DNA of 8,044 bases from Spirochaetaceae bacterium (GTDB lineage: Bacteria > Spirochaetota > Spirochaetia > Treponematales > Breznakiellaceae): NCBI GenBank assembly GCA_031265635.1, contig JAISCK010000182.1:1-8044 (forward strand), given 5' to 3'. Numbering within the stretch: position 1 is the first letter of the stretch; the number at the start of each line of letters is the position of its first letter. Below the pieces are notes generated by a model, which worked only from the letters and a program-made list of their open reading frames with translations, had not been told where the DNA came from and searched no databases. This document shows, piece by piece, positions 5,404-8,044 of this stretch. The position numbers and the translations under genes were made by a program.

Positions 5404-6342
5404 ATGGCGTCCCGGTATTATGACGGTTCCCTGGAGGGGCTTTTTGGGGCCCTTGACGAAGCCTGCCGGAGCGGCGCGCTCCCTGTACTCTGTCCCCGTC
5501 CCGTACTCTGTCCCCGCCGGGGGCCGGAAGGCCAGGGCAGCCTGTTTGAGGCCCCGGGCCCAGGCACATATTCAGGCGGCGCTTTCTCCGACCCCGGGGA
5601 AGATGGGGAAAGCGAATCGGCCCTTTTACTTGGGGAAGTATCCCTCAGGGCCTACGATGCCGTTGTCCTTGCCTGGATGAGTGAACTTCCCATAGAGAAT
5701 GAAATCATCCGGTACGGCTGGCAGATCCTGCGGGCCGCCAGAGATGCGGTCGCGGTCGCGGCAGGGAGGCCCAACGGGGTAAACGGGGTCAATGGGCCTG
5801 GCGGGTCCGGTCCTGACGCCGGGACAGCCGGCAGTCCCGCATCCTGGGCGCGTCTGCCTGAGGCAAGGGAGGCCGCCGAAAGGGTGGCCGGGCGCTTGGA
5901 CCATAATGCCGACACGGTACTGGAAGCGGCCGCCCGGACAAGAAGGGAAGCCCACCGCCTTGAGGGTCTCCTCCGTTTTGAGGCCGGTCCCGGTAAGGCG
6001 CTTACCGCCCGGTGTGAACCGGATCACTTTACCCTGCCCCTTTTGGCCGGGCATTTTGAACGCCGCTTTGGGGACCAGAGCTGGATTATCATGGACTGCC
6101 GCCGTAAACTCTGGCTCATAAGGCCCCGCGCGGCTTCGCCCCGCATCGTGGAACAATCTGAGGCCGGACCTTTCCTGCCCGGCTTCCCGGACAGCGAAGA
6201 AGCCTCACCGCCCCCTGATACATGGAAAACCCTCTGGCGCTCCTATTTCAGGGCCGTCAACAATGAGGAAAGAAAAAACCCGCAACTCCAGAGGAATTTC
6301 ATGCCCCGGCGCTACTGGAAGTACCTGCCGGAGATGGAGTGA
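5404..6342 (+). CDS. DUF4130-type putative DNA metabolism protein, partner of the radical SAM enzyme
   Basis: The 312-residue product matches the DUF4130/TIGR03915-type family that is co-encoded with the preceding radical SAM protein across bacteria and, in some proteobacteria, fused to a uracil-DNA-glycosylase-like (UdgX) domain. Family landmarks are YYDGSLEGLFGAL (5-17), IENEIIRYGWQILR (97-110), REAHRLEGLLRFE (181-193), EPDHFTLPLLAGHFERRFGD (205-224), SWIIMDCRRKLW (226-237) and the C-terminal NNEERKNPQLQRNFMPRRYW (286-305). AAGGAG at 5393-5398 fixes the ATG. Two segments look like family-atypical inserts: about 27-75, with the tandem PVLCPR hexapeptide and Gly/Pro/Glu-rich sequence, and about 122-150, with NGV repeats and Gly/Ala/Pro. 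Both resemble flexible linkers. The last 44 nt overlap the oppositely oriented PLP-enzyme gene. The biochemical role is unknown; joint action with the radical SAM enzyme on DNA is inferred from the conserved pairing. Confidence 0.9.
   Translation: MASRYYDGSLEGLFGALDEACRSGALPVLCPRPVLCPRRGPEGQGSLFEAPGPGTYSGGAFSDPGEDGESESALLLGEVSLRAYDAVVLAWMSELPIENEIIRYGWQILRAARDAVAVAAGRPNGVNGVNGPGGSGPDAGTAGSPASWARLPEAREAAERVAGRLDHNADTVLEAAARTRREAHRLEGLLRFEAGPGKALTARCEPDHFTLPLLAGHFERRFGDQSWIIMDCRRKLWLIRPRAASPRIVEQSEAGPFLPGFPDSEEASPPPDTWKTLWRSYFRAVNNEERKNPQLQRNFMPRRYWKYLPEME
5482..5517 (+). repeat. 18-bp tandem duplication inside the DUF4130 gene
   Basis: Two adjacent 18-bp units share GTACTCTGTCCCCG exactly (5485-5498 and 5503-5516) and encode PVLCPR twice (residues 27-38). 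The units differ at two third-codon positions. It lies in a segment that looks like a family-atypical insert, so it probably arose by slippage. Confidence 0.85.
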
Positions 6343-7426
6343 TGGTCTTACCCAGTTCCCCGATGGCGTCGCATACCAGGGCCATGTCCCGGTCCGTATA
6401 GCGCTGATCAACCGGGACCGAGTAGATGTGGTCGCAGATATAACGGGTCCCCGGAAAATCATTCAGATTGGCTTCGCCGTGAAAGGGCCAGTAGAAGGTT
6501 GACCCTATGCCTTTTTGGGCGAGGAATTCCTGGGCGGCGTCCCGGTCCGGGGAATACAGGGAGAGGTGGCTGGGGCAGACGCCGTTTCCCAGTTCGGGAA
6601 ATACCGGAAGCGCGCCGGGGTTAAAGGGCGCTTTGGACAAAATGTACTGGTAATTGGCCCGGCGTTTTTGGACCAGGTCTTCCCAGGGACAGAGCTGTAT
6701 CAGGTCTTCGGAAAGGCTGTCGCTTGCGTAGGCGTCAAACATGTTTCTGAGCCGCATCTCTGTTTCCCAGAAAATGGCCTCTACCCGTTCTTCCGAGGCG
6801 TCGCCAGTCCGGTTTACAACCCGTTCCCGCTCGGCAAAACAGGCCAGCCTTCCCCGCAGGTGTTCTTCTTCCACAGGAAAGAGGGGAAGTTTGAATTTCC
6901 CCTTCCGTTTTACCGCTATGCCTCCTGAGGCTATGCCCATCCACTTTCTGAAACTTCCGGCATTGTAATCCGCCATGGTTTCGATGCCGTCCGCGGAAAA
7001 GACGCTGTGGGTAATATCCTGGATGACGGCCACTCCCGCCCGGACGCATTGGGATACAAAATCACGGTCATAAAAGGAAAAGCCATAATAACCGCAGAGA
7101 CCCAAAACGGAAATTTCCGGTATGACATTCGGGTCAAAGCGGGGAACCAGATTCTCAGGCGCGACATCGTAAAACAAAAGCCTGTACCCGGCTTTTTTAT
7201 ACGGGGCAACGACGGTTTCACAGGTATAGGCGGGGAGATAGGCTGTCTTTTTCGCGTCTCCCTGCATGAGGTCCAAAAGGCAGTAATAGATGGCGCAGCG
7301 GCCGGACATGCAAAAACGCCGGTCTTCGCCGCCCAGCCTGTCCGCAAGGCTCTCCGGGGAAGATACCCCGGAGGCCGCCGGAGATGGCTTTTTTTCAAGG
7401 CAGAACATGCCGCCGACTTTCAACAT
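6299..7426 (-). CDS. DegT/DnrJ/EryC1-type PLP-dependent aminotransferase
   Basis: A fold-type I PLP enzyme of 375 residues, typical of the sugar aminotransferase superfamily. SGRCAIYYCLLDLM (41-54) and YLPAYTCETVVAPYKKAGY (63-81) form the N-terminal cofactor-phosphate and substrate region. QDITHS (136-141) supplies the aspartate expected to hold the pyridine nitrogen (D138 or thereabouts), and SFRKWMGI (158-165) contains the probable Schiff-base lysine K161. YSVPVDQRYTDRDM (335-348) is the usual C-terminal strand and helix. The ATG at 7426 is one base after the peptidase stop (TGACATG), with no Shine-Dalgarno, so translation is probably coupled; ATG at 7408 is an alternative. The last 15 or so residues are Ser/Pro/Gly-rich and overlap the end of the convergent DUF4130 gene by 44 nt. 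No sugar-nucleotide genes are visible nearby, so the amino acceptor cannot be named. Confidence 0.85.
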   Translation of the reverse strand: MLKVGGMFCLEKKPSPAASGVSSPESLADRLGGEDRRFCMSGRCAIYYCLLDLMQGDAKKTAYLPAYTCETVVAPYKKAGYRLLFYDVAPENLVPRFDPNVIPEISVLGLCGYYGFSFYDRDFVSQCVRAGVAVIQDITHSVFSADGIETMADYNAGSFRKWMGIASGGIAVKRKGKFKLPLFPVEEEHLRGRLACFAERERVVNRTGDASEERVEAIFWETEMRLRNMFDAYASDSLSEDLIQLCPWEDLVQKRRANYQYILSKAPFNPGALPVFPELGNGVCPSHLSLYSPDRDAAQEFLAQKGIGSTFYWPFHGEANLNDFPGTRYICDHIYSVPVDQRYTDRDMALVCDAIGELGKTITPSPAGTSSSAGA

Positions 7427-7427
7427 G

Positions 7428-8044
7428 TCAGAAACTTTTTATGGTTTTTTCATCGAGCCTTTGTATTACTTCGCAGGCCAGTTTGACGGCGTTTTCAAAG
7501 TCGGCATACGAGGAGATACCGTAGTGGGTATGGGCATAACGCACCGGGACGCCTATGACAATCACCGGCACGGCCTTTCCGGCAAGATGAATAACGCCGC
7601 CGTTGGTTGAACCGCCTGAGCGCACCGCTTCCTGAACGGGGATATTCTTTTCCCGCGCGGCGGACAGGGCCAGGGCCTGAAAACGGGGGTTGGTGATCAT
7701 CTTCATGTCGATGTGCCGCAGCATGGGCCCTTTTCTTAGGGCTGTCTGAACGGCATAGGAATCTACCACCGTATCATCGGCGGGGCAGCCTTCAAAAGAA
7801 ATGGCAATGTCGGGCTGTACGGTCCGGGCGGTAACCTCGGCGCCCCTGAGCCCCACTTCCTCCTGGGCGGCAAAGGCTCCGGTGATGCTTACGCCGGGCC
7901 TTTTGTCTTTCAGCGCGTCAAGGGCCGCGATAAGCGCCGCGCAGCCCAGGCGGTTGTCAAAGGCTTTGCCCATCATGGTGTCATGGTTTTCGTTGTACTC
8001 AAAACGCACGTCAGGAACCACCGGCGCGGCAAGGGGAATTTGAT
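7428..8044 (-). CDS. M42 family metallopeptidase (5' end beyond window)
   Basis: This is the C-terminal 200 or so residues of an M42 aminopeptidase of the TET/glutamyl-aminopeptidase type, which trims short peptides in the cytoplasm using two metal ions. The gene continues past the right edge: the frame stays open upstream of the GTG at 8021 (reading ...IPLAAPVVPDVRFEY), so that GTG is internal. Visible landmarks are KAFDNRLG with the bridging metal aspartate, AQEEVGLRG with the catalytic and metal-binding glutamates, ISFEG in the next metal-ligand position (glutamate where many members have aspartate), SGGSTNGG, and PVRYAHTHYG with the terminal histidine ligand. The gene ends with TGA at 7428-7430, one base before the PLP-enzyme ATG, so the two are likely co-transcribed. 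Promoter and N-terminus lie outside the window. Confidence 0.93.
   Translation of the reverse strand, partial: QIPLAAPVVPDVRFEYNENHDTMMGKAFDNRLGCAALIAALDALKDKRPGVSITGAFAAQEEVGLRGAEVTARTVQPDIAISFEGCPADDTVVDSYAVQTALRKGPMLRHIDMKMITNPRFQALALSAAREKNIPVQEAVRSGGSTNGGVIHLAGKAVPVIVIGVPVRYAHTHYGISSYADFENAVKLACEVIQRLDEKTIKSF

Noticed and set aside
5482..5517. CRISPR-like repeat
   Set aside because: Two adjacent 18-bp units with no spacer inside a coding region are a tandem duplication, not an array.
7007..7486. 159-codon plus-strand open frame
   Set aside because: It crosses the PLP-enzyme/peptidase junction antisense to both genes and shows no family pattern.

Overview
The window looks like chromosomal DNA of a treponeme-type spirochaete, possibly a gut-associated one. 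The DNA is GC-rich, and the RecO, DRTGG-domain and M42 peptidase sequences, plus an unrecognised soluble protein beside the folate enzyme, resemble what I associate with Treponema. This placement is an inference from protein resemblance; no search was run. There are nine protein-coding genes. I saw no rRNA, tRNA, CRISPR array or transposase.

Layout: (1) 1-2081, minus strand: recO followed 25 nt later by a pyrimidine/thymidine phosphorylase whose last few codons run off the left edge. (2) 2082-2235: divergent intergenic region with a good sigma70-type promoter for the rightward genes. (3) 2236-3778, plus strand: a tightly packed unit of a stand-alone DRTGG-domain protein, a 5-formyltetrahydrofolate cyclo-ligase and a Cys/Trp-free protein of unknown function, closed by a strong intrinsic terminator at 3795-3832. 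(4) 3833-4064: non-coding, mostly filled by a large imperfect palindrome of about 179 bp with a GUAA-capped core, then a short palindrome lying over a possible -10 box. (5) 4065-6342, plus strand: a radical SAM protein with a C-terminal helix-hairpin-helix and a DUF4130-type partner. This pair is known from genome analyses as a putative DNA modification/repair system of unknown chemistry. (6) 6299-8044, minus strand: an M42 metallopeptidase cut by the right edge, then a DegT/DnrJ-type PLP enzyme one base after it. The PLP gene ends inside the 3' end of the DUF4130 gene.

How the genes work together: the phosphorylase salvages nucleosides and RecO acts in recombinational repair. The folate enzyme returns 5-formyl-THF to the one-carbon pool. 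The radical SAM/DUF4130 pair is the most interesting part biologically: a two-gene, probably DNA-directed system with its own control region next to a large palindromic element. The remaining genes look like housekeeping or accessory metabolism.
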